Below, in pieces: positions 16,679-24,662 of a stretch of 64,000 bases of DNA. How positions within the stretch are numbered: position 1 is the stretch's first letter; each line of letters opens with the position of its first letter. This stretch comes from Streptomyces sp. Je 1-332 (GTDB lineage Bacteria; Actinomycetota; Actinomycetes; Streptomycetales; Streptomycetaceae), in contig NZ_CP160402.1 in NCBI RefSeq assembly GCF_040730185.1, positions 3,720,001 through 3,784,000 on the forward strand, read 5' to 3'. The position numbers and the translations under genes were made by a program. The notes under the pieces were generated by a model, which worked only from the letters and a program-made list of their open reading frames with translations, did no database searches and was not told the DNA's origin.

Positions 16679-17359
16679 CTAGTCCACCCGTACGCCCACC
16701 TGCGCAGCAAACGCCGGCGCCAAGTCCATCAGCTGCGCCGCACTGATCACCGCCCCCGCCAAGCAGTCGATCCCCCGCAGGATGTCCACCTCGGCAGCGG
16801 ACCGCAGGTCGACATCCTTCAGGCGGGCCCCGCTGAAATCCGCCCCCTTCAGCACGCAGCCCACGAACTCCACCCGCTCGAGCACCGCCTGCCCGAAGTC
16901 CGGCTCCACCAGCACGCACCCCTCGAAGACGACGTCCTTCAACCGCGCCTTCCGCAGGTTCAGATAGTCGATCTTCCCGCCCCGCACGACCACCCGCTCC
17001 AGCACACTCCCGTGCAGCTGGACACCCCCAAGCCGCGCGTCCACCACCTCCACGTCCCGCAGCGACGCCTCCACCAGCTCCGTGCCGACCCCCCGCAGCT
17101 CCGTCAGCACCGAGTCCACGAAGCGTGCCCTGCTGAGCCGCGTCTCGGTCACCCCGCAGCCCGTGACCGCGCAGTCCAGGAACAGCGCTCCCCCGCCGTC
17201 CTGCCCCGCGAGATCGAGGTCCCGGAACTCGACCCCGTCATAGTCCCCGTCGGGCTCGAGCCCAGCCTCCCCGAACCCCCGCAACCCAGGCAGCCGCACC
17301 TCCGGCCGCCGAGCCTTCTTCACTCCCGCCGCATCCCTCGCCGTATCCCTCTGTCCCAT
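16679..17359 (-). CDS. pentapeptide-repeat protein
   Basis: 226 aa. From about residue 37 it consists of pentapeptide repeats of the A(D/N)LXX type in degenerate form: YDGVEFRDLDLAG, TRLSRARFVDS, ASLRDVEVVDARLGG, LNLRKARLKDVVFEG, AVLERVEFVG, LKGADFSGARLKDVDLR. This predicts a right-handed quadrilateral beta-helix. Known members mimic DNA and protect gyrase from quinolones, but most have unknown roles. Start ATG 17359 is preferred (ggatgg upstream); a GTG 15 bases earlier is possible. It is divergent from a FAD oxidoreductase. Confidence 0.85.
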   Translation of the reverse strand: MGQRDTARDAAGVKKARRPEVRLPGLRGFGEAGLEPDGDYDGVEFRDLDLAGQDGGGALFLDCAVTGCGVTETRLSRARFVDSVLTELRGVGTELVEASLRDVEVVDARLGGVQLHGSVLERVVVRGGKIDYLNLRKARLKDVVFEGCVLVEPDFGQAVLERVEFVGCVLKGADFSGARLKDVDLRSAAEVDILRGIDCLAGAVISAAQLMDLAPAFAAQVGVRVD

Positions 17360-17459
17360 CCACCCATCCTGCACTCACCCACTGACAACACCCCCGCACC
17401 CCCATGTCACATCCCGGGCACCCCCGTCCGTCGTACCGAGTGAGCGCACCGACCCCGGC

Positions 17460-17483
17460 ACCGACACCGACACCGACACCGAC
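17460..17483. repeat. hexanucleotide ACCGAC x4
   Basis: Four perfect ACCGAC units, directly before the caggag ribosome-binding site of the gene starting at 17497. Copy number could vary by slippage and alter translation initiation spacing upstream. Confidence 0.8.
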
Positions 17484-17496
17484 AGGAGCCCACCCC

Positions 17497-18687
17497 ATGC
17501 CCACCCCCCGAACGCCCCTCAAGCCCCTCACCATCATCGGCGGCGGCTTCGCCGGCCTCGCCGCGGCGATCAGCGCCGCGGAGTCCGGCGCCCGGGTCAC
17601 CGTCCACGAGGCGCACCACACCCTCGGCGGCCGGGCCCGCACCGCCGAAGGCGCGTACCGCACGAACGAAGGGCCGCACGCCCTCTACAACGGCGGCCCC
17701 CACTGGACCTGGCTCAAGCAGCGCGACCTCATCGGCCCCCTCTCCCCCATCCCGCCCCTCGAAGGCACCCGGCTCCGCCTCCACCACCAGGGCAGGCTCC
17801 GCCGCACCCCACCCCTCGCGATGCTGAAGCTCCTGCGCCGCAAGCCCGAACAGGCGCCGGTGGACGTGGACTTCATGACCTGGGCCACCGCCGAGGTCGG
17901 CGAGGAAGGCGCACGCGCCGCCGCCCACTACATCGCCGTGGCTACGTTCCACCACGACCCCGGCTCCCTCTCCGCCCGGTTCGTGCACGAGCGCCTGCGC
18001 CGCGCCACCAAACTGCCCCCGGAGGCGCACTACCCGAGCGGCGGCTGGGGCTCGGTCATCGACCGCATGGCGACACTCGCCTGGAACCTGGGCGTACGCG
18101 TGGAGACCCTCTCCCGCGTCGACACCCTCGCCTCCCTCCCCGCCGCGGGCCCCGTCGTCGTGGCCACCTCGCTCCCCGCGGCCCGCGCGCTCCTCCAGGA
18201 CGACAGCCTCCAGTGGGACAGCGCCCGCACCACCCTCGTCGACGTGGCCCTCACCTCCCGCAAGAGCGACCTCTTCGCACTCTCCGACCTGGACAGGACC
18301 GGCTGGATCGAGCGGTTCACCACCCAGGACCGCGGTCTGGCCCCCGCGGGACAGGAACTCATCCAGGGTCAGATCCCGCTCACCCCCGAGGAGTCCAAGG
18401 CGGACGGCTCGGCACGCGCCGACCACCTGCTCGACCTCGGCTTCCCGGGCTGGCGCGAACGCCTGGTCTGGCGGCGCGACGCCGTGTCCAACGGCCGCAC
18501 CGGAGCAGTGGACCTGCCGGGCACCACCTGGCGCGACCGCCCCGCGATCGACCGCGGCAACGGCGTCTACCTGGCAGGGGACCAGGTCGCGGCGCCCGGC
18601 CTGCTCTCCGAGGTCTCCTTCAACAGCGCCATCGAAGCGGTCTCGCTCGCCCTGGCCCGGACGAGGCTTGACCTCAAGTCCGCTTGA
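17497..18687 (+). CDS. NAD(P)/FAD-dependent amine oxidase-like oxidoreductase
   Basis: 396 aa. The N-terminal dinucleotide-binding motif is complete: LTIIGGGFAGLAAAISAAESGARVTVHEA (GxGxxG...E), followed by GGRARTAEGAYRTNEGPHALYNGG as in phytoene-desaturase and monoamine-oxidase-like flavoproteins, and a C-terminal FAD motif NGVYLAGDQVAAPGLLSEVSFNSAIEA. It probably oxidises a C-N or C-C bond of an unknown substrate. It is not near carotenoid genes, so no pathway is proposed. Start ATG 17497 has acaggag upstream. The following MDR oxidoreductase gene begins 88 bp downstream. Confidence 0.85.
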   Translation: MPTPRTPLKPLTIIGGGFAGLAAAISAAESGARVTVHEAHHTLGGRARTAEGAYRTNEGPHALYNGGPHWTWLKQRDLIGPLSPIPPLEGTRLRLHHQGRLRRTPPLAMLKLLRRKPEQAPVDVDFMTWATAEVGEEGARAAAHYIAVATFHHDPGSLSARFVHERLRRATKLPPEAHYPSGGWGSVIDRMATLAWNLGVRVETLSRVDTLASLPAAGPVVVATSLPAARALLQDDSLQWDSARTTLVDVALTSRKSDLFALSDLDRTGWIERFTTQDRGLAPAGQELIQGQIPLTPEESKADGSARADHLLDLGFPGWRERLVWRRDAVSNGRTGAVDLPGTTWRDRPAIDRGNGVYLAGDQVAAPGLLSEVSFNSAIEAVSLALARTRLDLKSA

Positions 18688-18775
18688 GGTACGAGGGTGG
18701 CTTCCACACCGGGAGAACGCACCGCCCCACACTCCGCCACCGCCCACCCACCTCGTCACCCAGGGAGCGAACCCC

Positions 18776-19801
18776 ATGCACGCCATCCGCCTGCACACCT
18801 TCGGCCCGGCCGAGCACCTCACGTACGAGGAAGTTCCGGACCCGGCGGCGCGGGCCCCCGGCCAGGTCCGCATCGCGGTGACCGCGGCGGGCGTGCACCT
18901 CCTGGACACCGCGATCCGCGAGGGATTCCAGGGCCCGCTGCCCGAACTCCCCGAGCTGCCCACGATCCCGGGCCGCGAAGTGGCCGGCACGGTCGACGCC
19001 GTCGGCGAGGGAGCCGACGGCAGCTGGCTCGGCAAGCGCGTGGTCGCCCACATCGGCTTCGCCCCCGGCGGCTACGCCGAGCTCGTCGTCACGGAGGCCT
19101 CCCGCCTGCACGAGATTCCCGCCAGCCTGGACGACGCACAGGCCGTCGCCCTCATCGGCACGGGACGTACGACGATGGGAATCCTGCAGTTCGCCGAGCT
19201 GACCCCCGTCTCCGTGGCCGTCATCCCCGCGGCGGCGGGCGGCATCGGCACGCTCCTGGTCCAGTACGCCAAGCACGCGGGCGCCACGGTGATCGGACTG
19301 GCGGGCGGCCCGGAGAAGACGGCCACGGTCGAGGCGAACGGCGCCGACCTCGCCGTCGACTACAAGAACCCGGACTGGCCGGACGAGGTCCGCGCGTTCC
19401 TGGCGAAGCTCGGCGGCAGCGGCGTGCCGGGCGCCACCGTGGTCTTCGACGGGGTGGGCGGCGACGCGGGCATGGCCGCCGTGGACCTCCTCGCCCCCGG
19501 CGGCGCGCACGTCGTCTTCGGCTGGTCGGGCAAGGGCCCGCACGACGGCGAGCCCCTCACGTTCACCGACGAGCAGCTCGCGGCCCGCGGGATTACCCAA
19601 CTCAACGTCCTGGGCCCGGAGATGATGCGCAGGGCGGGCAGCGACAACCCGGTCCGCGCCCTGGAACTCGCCGCGCTCGCCGAAGCGGAGAAGGGCCACT
19701 TCATCCCGGCGGTGCAGCGCTACCCCCTGGCGCGGGCGGCCGCCGCCCACGCCGACCTGGAGAACCGCCGCACCACGGGCAAGGTGGTACTGATCCCCTG
19801 A
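18776..19801 (+). CDS. quinone oxidoreductase-like MDR protein
   Basis: 341 aa medium-chain dehydrogenase/reductase without zinc ligands, of the QOR (NADPH:quinone reductase) type. The N-terminal GroES-like domain includes PTIPGREVAGTVDAVGEGADGSWLGKRVVAH. The Rossmann domain motif is AAAGGIGTLLVQYAKHAGATVIGLAGG (about 148-175), followed by VVFDGVGG. It likely reduces quinones or alpha,beta-unsaturated carbonyls with NADPH in the cytosol. Start ATG 18776 follows agggagcg. Probably co-oriented with, but not proven to be in one transcript with, the upstream flavoprotein. Confidence 0.88.
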   Translation: MHAIRLHTFGPAEHLTYEEVPDPAARAPGQVRIAVTAAGVHLLDTAIREGFQGPLPELPELPTIPGREVAGTVDAVGEGADGSWLGKRVVAHIGFAPGGYAELVVTEASRLHEIPASLDDAQAVALIGTGRTTMGILQFAELTPVSVAVIPAAAGGIGTLLVQYAKHAGATVIGLAGGPEKTATVEANGADLAVDYKNPDWPDEVRAFLAKLGGSGVPGATVVFDGVGGDAGMAAVDLLAPGGAHVVFGWSGKGPHDGEPLTFTDEQLAARGITQLNVLGPEMMRRAGSDNPVRALELAALAEAEKGHFIPAVQRYPLARAAAAHADLENRRTTGKVVLIP

Positions 19802-19814
19802 CGAAGCCCCCCGG

Positions 19815-20297
19815 CTACTCGGCGACAGCCCCCAGCTCGGCCAACGCCCCATCGGTCAGCCGATACACGGTCCACTCGTCCTGCGGCAACGCACCGAGCG
19901 ACTTGTAGAAGTTGATCGACGGCTCGTTCCAGTCGAGCACGGACCACTCCAGGCGCTCGTAACCCCGCTCCACACAGATCCGCGCCAGCTCGCGCAGCAA
20001 CGCCTTCCCGTGCCCGCCGCCGCGCGCCTCGGGCCGTACGTACAGGTCCTCCAGGTAGATCCCGTGCACCCCGCGCCACGTGGAGAAGTTCAGGAACCAC
20101 AGGGAGAACCCGACGGCCTCCCCCGACACCTCGTCCTCGGCGATGTGCGCGAACGCGGCGGGCCGCTCCCCGAAGAGCGCTTCACGCAGCTGCTCCTCGG
20201 TGGCCCTGGCCTCGTCGAGTGCCTTCTCGTACTCGGCGAGGTCGCGGACCATGGCGTGGATGACGGGGACGTCGGCAGGCGTGGCGTGACGAATCAT
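19815..20297 (-). CDS. GNAT-family N-acetyltransferase (diamine acetyltransferase-like)
   Basis: 160 aa GNAT fold. The acetyl-CoA pyrophosphate loop is YVRPEARGGGHGKALLREL (R/Q-x-x-G-x-G/A form), preceded by YLEDLYV and followed by LEWSVLDWNEPSINFYKSLGA. The start MIRHATPADVPVIHAMVRDLAEYEKA and the phrase NFSTWRGVHGIYLEDLYV are typical of the SSAT/diamine N-acetyltransferase branch, so a polyamine or small amine is the likely substrate. Convergent with the quinone oxidoreductase gene, 13 bp apart. Confidence 0.88.
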   Translation of the reverse strand: MIRHATPADVPVIHAMVRDLAEYEKALDEARATEEQLREALFGERPAAFAHIAEDEVSGEAVGFSLWFLNFSTWRGVHGIYLEDLYVRPEARGGGHGKALLRELARICVERGYERLEWSVLDWNEPSINFYKSLGALPQDEWTVYRLTDGALAELGAVAE

Positions 20298-20402
20298 GCC
20301 CGCAGGCTAACCAGCCCACCCACCGGGACCAACCCGCACCCTAAGACCACCCACCGGGACCAACCCACGCCCGGAGACCACCCACCGGGACCAACCCGCG
20401 CC

Positions 20403-21290
20403 TCACGCCCCGAGCAGCCGCCGCGCCAGCTCCAGGTCCTCCTCGTCCGGCTCCCGCCCGTCCTCGATCTCCCACAGCGCGTTCTGCAGCACCCGGGCCA
20501 AGGTCCAGGCGCGCGCCCGCTCCCTGTCCAGCCCCAGCACCTCGCTCATCGCGTCGAACCGCCACAGCAGGTCGTCCGGGTCGAAGCGGTTGTTGAGCGC
20601 GGGCCAGAGGTCGAACCCGGGGTCCCCCGCCAGCGGCTTCGGGTCGATGGCCAGCCACGGTTCGCGCTCGGCCGCGAGGACGTTCTCGAAATGCAGGTCC
20701 CAGTGCAGCAGCCGGTCACCGGGCTCCCCCACGACCTCGCGCAACGCACCCCCGCACCGCTCCACGATCGCGCGCCGGTCCGGGTCACGGATCGCCTTCA
20801 GGGCCCCGGGCAGGTCGTCGAGCATCTCCCCCGCGATGTCCGCGAGCCGCCGCATGCCCTCGGGCGCGGGCACCGAGGTGAGCCGGGCGAGCAGCCCGGC
20901 GATGACGAGGACCGCCTGGTGGGTGTCCTCCATCGTCGACAACATCCGCCCGGAGTCGAGCCGTTCGAGCAGCATCGTGCCCGTCCGGTCGTCGTGGTCG
21001 AGCAACCGCACCGCCCCGTCGCCGTCCCACACCCGAAGCCCGACCGGCTCGCTCTCGGTCTCCTCGTCGAGGAGCTGGAACTTCACCGCGGCAGGGGTGC
21101 CGTCCCTCCGCACCACGGGCAGCACGAGCGCGGCCATGCCGTGCATCGAGGGGCCGTCGACCCTCAGGTCCCACCGCTCGACGAACTCCGCCACGAGCGC
21201 GGGCAGCGCCGCGATGAAGGCACGCCCCGGCTCCCCCGCGTACAGGTACTGCGACTCGATCAGCTCGTCCGGAATGCGAATGTCGATCAC
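20403..21290 (-). CDS. APH(6)-type aminoglycoside/streptomycin phosphotransferase-family protein
   Basis: 295 aa kinase of the APH_6/hydroxyurea-phosphotransferase family. The catalytic loop is LLHWDLHFENVL (H-x-D-x4-N form) and the metal-binding segment is AIDPKPLAGDPGFDLWPAL, as in streptomycin 6-kinases. N-terminal nucleotide-binding strands include AAVKFQLLDEETESE. The true substrate may be an endogenous metabolite; antibiotic resistance is not demonstrated by sequence. The GTG at 21290 (VIDIRIPDELIES) gives the usual start but has a poor ribosome-binding site; the ATG at 21326 is an alternative. It is divergent from a rhomboid-like gene 34 bp away. Confidence 0.85.
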   Translation of the reverse strand: MIDIRIPDELIESQYLYAGEPGRAFIAALPALVAEFVERWDLRVDGPSMHGMAALVLPVVRRDGTPAAVKFQLLDEETESEPVGLRVWDGDGAVRLLDHDDRTGTMLLERLDSGRMLSTMEDTHQAVLVIAGLLARLTSVPAPEGMRRLADIAGEMLDDLPGALKAIRDPDRRAIVERCGGALREVVGEPGDRLLHWDLHFENVLAAEREPWLAIDPKPLAGDPGFDLWPALNNRFDPDDLLWRFDAMSEVLGLDRERARAWTLARVLQNALWEIEDGREPDEEDLELARRLLGA

Positions 21291-21324
21291 GCCCGCGACG
21301 CTACCGGCGTGGGTGAATCGCCGC

Positions 21325-22014
21325 ATGGGGATTATCCGGGCCTCCACCCACCGCGTCCGGGCGGGCGTCCACGGCATCAGGGCCTACGTCCGCAGCGCTC
21401 CGGGAACGTACATCTGGCTCGCGGTCCTCTTCGTCACGACGGTCGCGGTGCACCACATGTCGCCGGAGTTCGAGAAGGACTTCCTGCGCCAGCGCTCCAC
21501 GAACATCAACGAGCTGTCACAGCACCCCGTCCGCGTCCTGATCTCCAGCGCGCTCTGGACCGACGGCGGCACCTGGCTGTCGTACGCCGTCCTCTACACC
21601 CTCTTCCACGCCACCGCCGAACGCTGGCTCGGCACCGCACGCTGGCTCGCGGTGGCCGCCGCCGCGCACATCGGCGCCACCCTCATCAGCGAGGGCGTAC
21701 TCGCGCTCGCGATCCACCACGGCGCCGCCCCGGCATCGTCCGTCAACACCCTGGACGTAGGCGTGAGTTACGCGCTGGCGGGCGTGATCGCCGTCCTTAC
21801 CTACTGGGTGCCGAGCCCCTGGAGATACGCGTATCTCCTGATCGTCCTCGCCGTGTACGGCACTCCGCTGATCACCGGCAGGACCTTCACCGACCTGGGC
21901 CATTTCACATCGGTCCTGATCGGCCTTGCCTGCTACCCGCTGACCCGGAGTGCCGTACGCCCCGCGCCGAGGAGCTGGGCGGTGAAGAGCCTCAGGAGAT
22001 CCCGGAGGCCTTGA
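21325..22014 (+). CDS. rhomboid-like integral membrane protein
   Basis: 229 aa with about six transmembrane segments (YIWLAVLFVTTVAVHHM, WLAVAAAAHIGATLISEGVLALAI, YALAGVIAVLTYWV, YAYLLIVLAVYGTPLI, FTSVLIGLACYPL). The rhomboid order is visible: HATAERWLG in loop 1, a GVSYA serine motif and DLGHF with a His in the last helix. The serine motif is GVSYA rather than GxSG, so intramembrane protease activity is uncertain. Its 3' end overlaps the convergent DsbA-like gene by 23 bp. Start ATG 21325 has gggtga upstream. Confidence 0.78.
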   Translation: MGIIRASTHRVRAGVHGIRAYVRSAPGTYIWLAVLFVTTVAVHHMSPEFEKDFLRQRSTNINELSQHPVRVLISSALWTDGGTWLSYAVLYTLFHATAERWLGTARWLAVAAAAHIGATLISEGVLALAIHHGAAPASSVNTLDVGVSYALAGVIAVLTYWVPSPWRYAYLLIVLAVYGTPLITGRTFTDLGHFTSVLIGLACYPLTRSAVRPAPRSWAVKSLRRSRRP

Positions 22015-22744
22015 GCTCCTTGGCGAACGCGTCCCGGTCGAACAGCGAGTTACTGGCCGCCTTCTTGCCGTCGATGACCACGGTCGGCGTGCCCTGCATG
22101 CCATCGTCGGAGAAGGCCTGCATCGCCTCACCGACCCACTTCTTGTACGTCCCCTTCTGCACGGCCTTGTCGAACTCGGCGCCCCGCAGCCCGTCCACCT
22201 TGTCGGCGATCTTCAACAGGAAGGCAGGCGTGAAGGCGTCCTCGGTCTCGCTCTCGGGCTGGTTGGCGAAGACCGCGGCGTGGTACTGCGGGAACTTGCC
22301 CGCCTCCACCGAAGCCCGCAGCGCGTTCGCCGCATTCACCGAGCCGCTGCCACCGAGGTTCTTGTCGAGGAACGACGCGAGCGTGTACTCGACCTTCACC
22401 TTGCCCTCCGCCACCGGCTCCACCAGCGCCTGCGCGCCCGTCTCCTCGAACTTCTTACAGATCGGGCAGCGCGCGTCCTCGTACAACTTGACCGTATGCG
22501 CCGCCTTCGGGTCGCCCACCGTGATCACGCCACCCTTCACCGTGGCGGGCGACTTCGCGAGCACGTCCGTGCCGGCCGGCGGCTCCTTCGCCTCGGGACC
22601 ACCGGTGGACGCGGCCTCCGACGCCGACCCCTTGTCATCGCCACCGCCCGTGAAGTCCTCGGGCCCACAGGCGGCAGCGCCCCCGGCGACGAGTGCGGTG
22701 GCGGCCACCGCGGCGACGATGCGCCCGGCCTTGCGTACGGCCAT
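21992..22744 (-). CDS. DsbA-like thioredoxin-fold lipoprotein
   Basis: 250 aa. Lipoprotein signal (ALVAGGAAAC), an acidic Gly/Ser/Pro linker to about residue 55, then a DsbA/thioredoxin domain with active site CPIC in YEDARCPICKKFEET and the cis-Pro loop GMQGTPTVVIDGKK. It should form or shuffle disulfides in proteins outside the membrane. The CPIC dipeptide (Pro-Ile) differs from CPHC of DsbA but is common in actinobacterial Dsb-like lipoproteins. ATG 22744 follows an ideal aggagg. Convergent overlap with the rhomboid-like gene. Confidence 0.88.
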   Translation of the reverse strand: MAVRKAGRIVAAVAATALVAGGAAACGPEDFTGGGDDKGSASEAASTGGPEAKEPPAGTDVLAKSPATVKGGVITVGDPKAAHTVKLYEDARCPICKKFEETGAQALVEPVAEGKVKVEYTLASFLDKNLGGSGSVNAANALRASVEAGKFPQYHAAVFANQPESETEDAFTPAFLLKIADKVDGLRGAEFDKAVQKGTYKKWVGEAMQAFSDDGMQGTPTVVIDGKKAASNSLFDRDAFAKELKASGIS

Positions 22745-22869
22745 CTGAACAGTCCTCCTGGATCTCGGCACCTGACGCTTCGACATCGCCACGTGCCGGA
22801 TCAACGTATCGGAACGGCCCCCTCCGAACCCCTCCCCAAAGTCCCCACCAGCGCAGTAACGTCCGGCTC

Positions 22870-24264
22870 ATGAGCAGCACGATCAACGGCGGCATCTCGT
22901 TCTGGTACGCGGACCACGGCACCCCGGCCCCCCGTGAGCCCCTGCCGGGCGACGAAAGTGCCGACGTCTGCATAGTCGGCGGCGGCTACACAGGCCTGTG
23001 GACCGCGTACTACTTGAAAAAGGCCGCCCCCTTCCTCCGCATCACCGTCCTGGAGCAGAAGTTCTGCGGCTACGGAGCCTCCGGCCGCAACGGCGGCTGG
23101 CTCTACAACGGCATCGCGGGCCGCGACCGCTACGCCCGCCTGCACGGCAGGGAAGCGGCCGTCCGCCTCCAGGAGGCGATGAACGACACCGTCACCGAGG
23201 TGATCGAGACGGCGAAGACGGAAGGGATCGAGGCCGACATCCACCACGGCGGCGTCCTGGAAGTCGCCTACACCCCGGCGCAGTTGGCACGCCTGAAGGA
23301 GTTCCACGCCGCGGAGCTCGCGTACGGCGAGAAGGAACGCACCCTGCACGGCGCCCGCGAGACGGCCGACCGCATCCGCGTCGCGGGCGCCGTCGGCTCC
23401 ACCTGGACCCCGCACGGCGCACGCCTGCACCCAGTGAAACTGGTGAAGGGCCTGGCGTCGGCGGCAGAAGCACTCGGCGTGACCATCCACGAATCAACAC
23501 CCGTCACGGAGATCAAGCCGAAACACGCCATCACCCCGTACGGCACGGTCCGCGCCCCGTACATCCTGCGCTGCACGGAGGGCTTCACGGCGTCCCTGAA
23601 GGGCCAGCGCCGTACATGGCTCCCCATGAACTCCTCCATGATCGCGACAGCACCCCTGACCCCCGCCCAATGGGAATCGATCGGCTGGGAAGGCCGCGAG
23701 ACGCTCGGCGACATGGCGCACGCGTACATGTACGCCCAGCGCACCGCCGACGGCCGCATCGCACTCGGCGGCCGGGGAGTCCCGTACCGCTACGCCTCGA
23801 AAACGGACAACGACGGCCGCACCCAACCGCCCACCATCGAGGCCCTGCGCGAGATCCTCACCCGCTTCTTCCCGCAACTGGCCGGGGTCGAGATCGCCCA
23901 CGCCTGGTCCGGCGTACTCGGCGTCCCCCGCGACTGGTGCGCCACCGTCACCCTGGACCGCGCGACGGGCCTCGGCTGGGCGGGCGGCTACGTCGGCTCG
24001 GGCGTCGCCACCGCCAACCTCGCGGCCCGCACCCTGCGCGACCTGGTCCAACAGGACTCGGGCCAAGCAGGCCCCACGGACCTCACGACCCTCCCCTGGG
24101 TCAACCACAAGGTCCGCAAGTGGGAGCCGGAACCATTCCGCTGGATCGGCGTCCAGGGCATGTACGCCACATACCGCCACGCGGACCGTCAGGAACTCAC
24201 CACGCCGACCGCCAGGGCCCCCCGCCTGGCCCGCATCGCGGACCGCCTGTCGGGCCGCCACTGA
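22870..24264 (+). CDS. DAO/DadA-type FAD-dependent oxidoreductase
   Basis: 464 aa flavoprotein of the glycine oxidase/D-amino acid dehydrogenase superfamily. FAD-binding motif ADVCIVGGGYTGLWTAYYLKKAAPFLRITVLEQ, followed by GYGASGRNGGWLYNGIAG as in gamma-glutamylputrescine oxidase (PuuB)-like enzymes, and C-terminal GLGWAGGYVGSGVATANLAARTL. The PuuB resemblance suggests oxidation of an amine or amino-acid derivative. The start ATG at 22870 has the weak ggctc upstream. Divergent from the DsbA-like gene. No other polyamine-catabolism gene is adjacent, so the substrate is open. Confidence 0.85.
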   Translation: MSSTINGGISFWYADHGTPAPREPLPGDESADVCIVGGGYTGLWTAYYLKKAAPFLRITVLEQKFCGYGASGRNGGWLYNGIAGRDRYARLHGREAAVRLQEAMNDTVTEVIETAKTEGIEADIHHGGVLEVAYTPAQLARLKEFHAAELAYGEKERTLHGARETADRIRVAGAVGSTWTPHGARLHPVKLVKGLASAAEALGVTIHESTPVTEIKPKHAITPYGTVRAPYILRCTEGFTASLKGQRRTWLPMNSSMIATAPLTPAQWESIGWEGRETLGDMAHAYMYAQRTADGRIALGGRGVPYRYASKTDNDGRTQPPTIEALREILTRFFPQLAGVEIAHAWSGVLGVPRDWCATVTLDRATGLGWAGGYVGSGVATANLAARTLRDLVQQDSGQAGPTDLTTLPWVNHKVRKWEPEPFRWIGVQGMYATYRHADRQELTTPTARAPRLARIADRLSGRH

Positions 24265-24373
24265 CCCACACCCACACGCGCCGCGCCCCGCTCCCGCTCC
24301 CACTCCAACCGAAGCCGGACCTCCCGCTGACGCTGCCCTGGCGCTGCGCCTCGGAAGCACTTCGGACATGAAG

Positions 24374-24407
24374 AAGCCCAGGTCAAGATCGCCCTGACCT
24401 GGGCTTT
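24374..24407. terminator. hairpin terminator downstream of tRNA-Thr
   Basis: AAGCCCAGGTCA (24374-24385) pairs with TGACCTGGGCTT (24395-24406): a perfect 12-bp stem and 9-nt loop lying 3 bp beyond the tRNA 3' end. It also has a TTTT tail in the + direction, so it can serve the convergent flavoprotein gene. Confidence 0.85.
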
Positions 24408-24409
24408 TG

Positions 24410-24482
24410 AGCCGCCTGTCGGAATCGAACCGACGACCTTCGCATTACAAGGGCGGCGCTCTGCCAACTGAGCTAAGGCGGC
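24410..24482 (-). tRNA. tRNA-Thr (anticodon TGT)
   Basis: 73-nt cloverleaf on the minus strand: acceptor GCCGCCT/AGGCGGC, D-arm GCTC...GAGC, anticodon loop CTTGTAA with anticodon TGT (24447-24449), variable loop AGGTC, T-arm GTCGG-TTCGATT-CCGAC. CCA is not encoded. The anticodon stem CCGCC/TGCGA has only three Watson-Crick pairs, with C27-A43 and C31-U39 mismatches. A terminator follows. A tnpB gene begins 180 bp away on the opposite strand. Confidence 0.92.
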
Positions 24483-24662
24483 ACTGCGCACGACAACGCC
24501 GCACGCGAGGCTGCTCCACCTTACACAGAGCCTGATCCCCCAAGCCACGGAGTTGCCCAGCCGCCCACCTCCAGATCCACCCGTAACCACCCGCGCACCC
24601 GTTCGTTGAACGGACTGAAGTGCTGTTCCGACTATCGGACTGTGGGACCCGGGGAGGGGTGC

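Noticed and set aside
20403..21290. Reading the APH(6)-type kinase as a streptomycin-resistance gene
   Set aside because: Family membership alone does not show substrate; no antibiotic cluster is nearby.
24483..24662. Left-end inverted repeat of a tnpB transposon
   Set aside because: No inverted repeat or palindromic hairpin with a matching right end could be established by eye.
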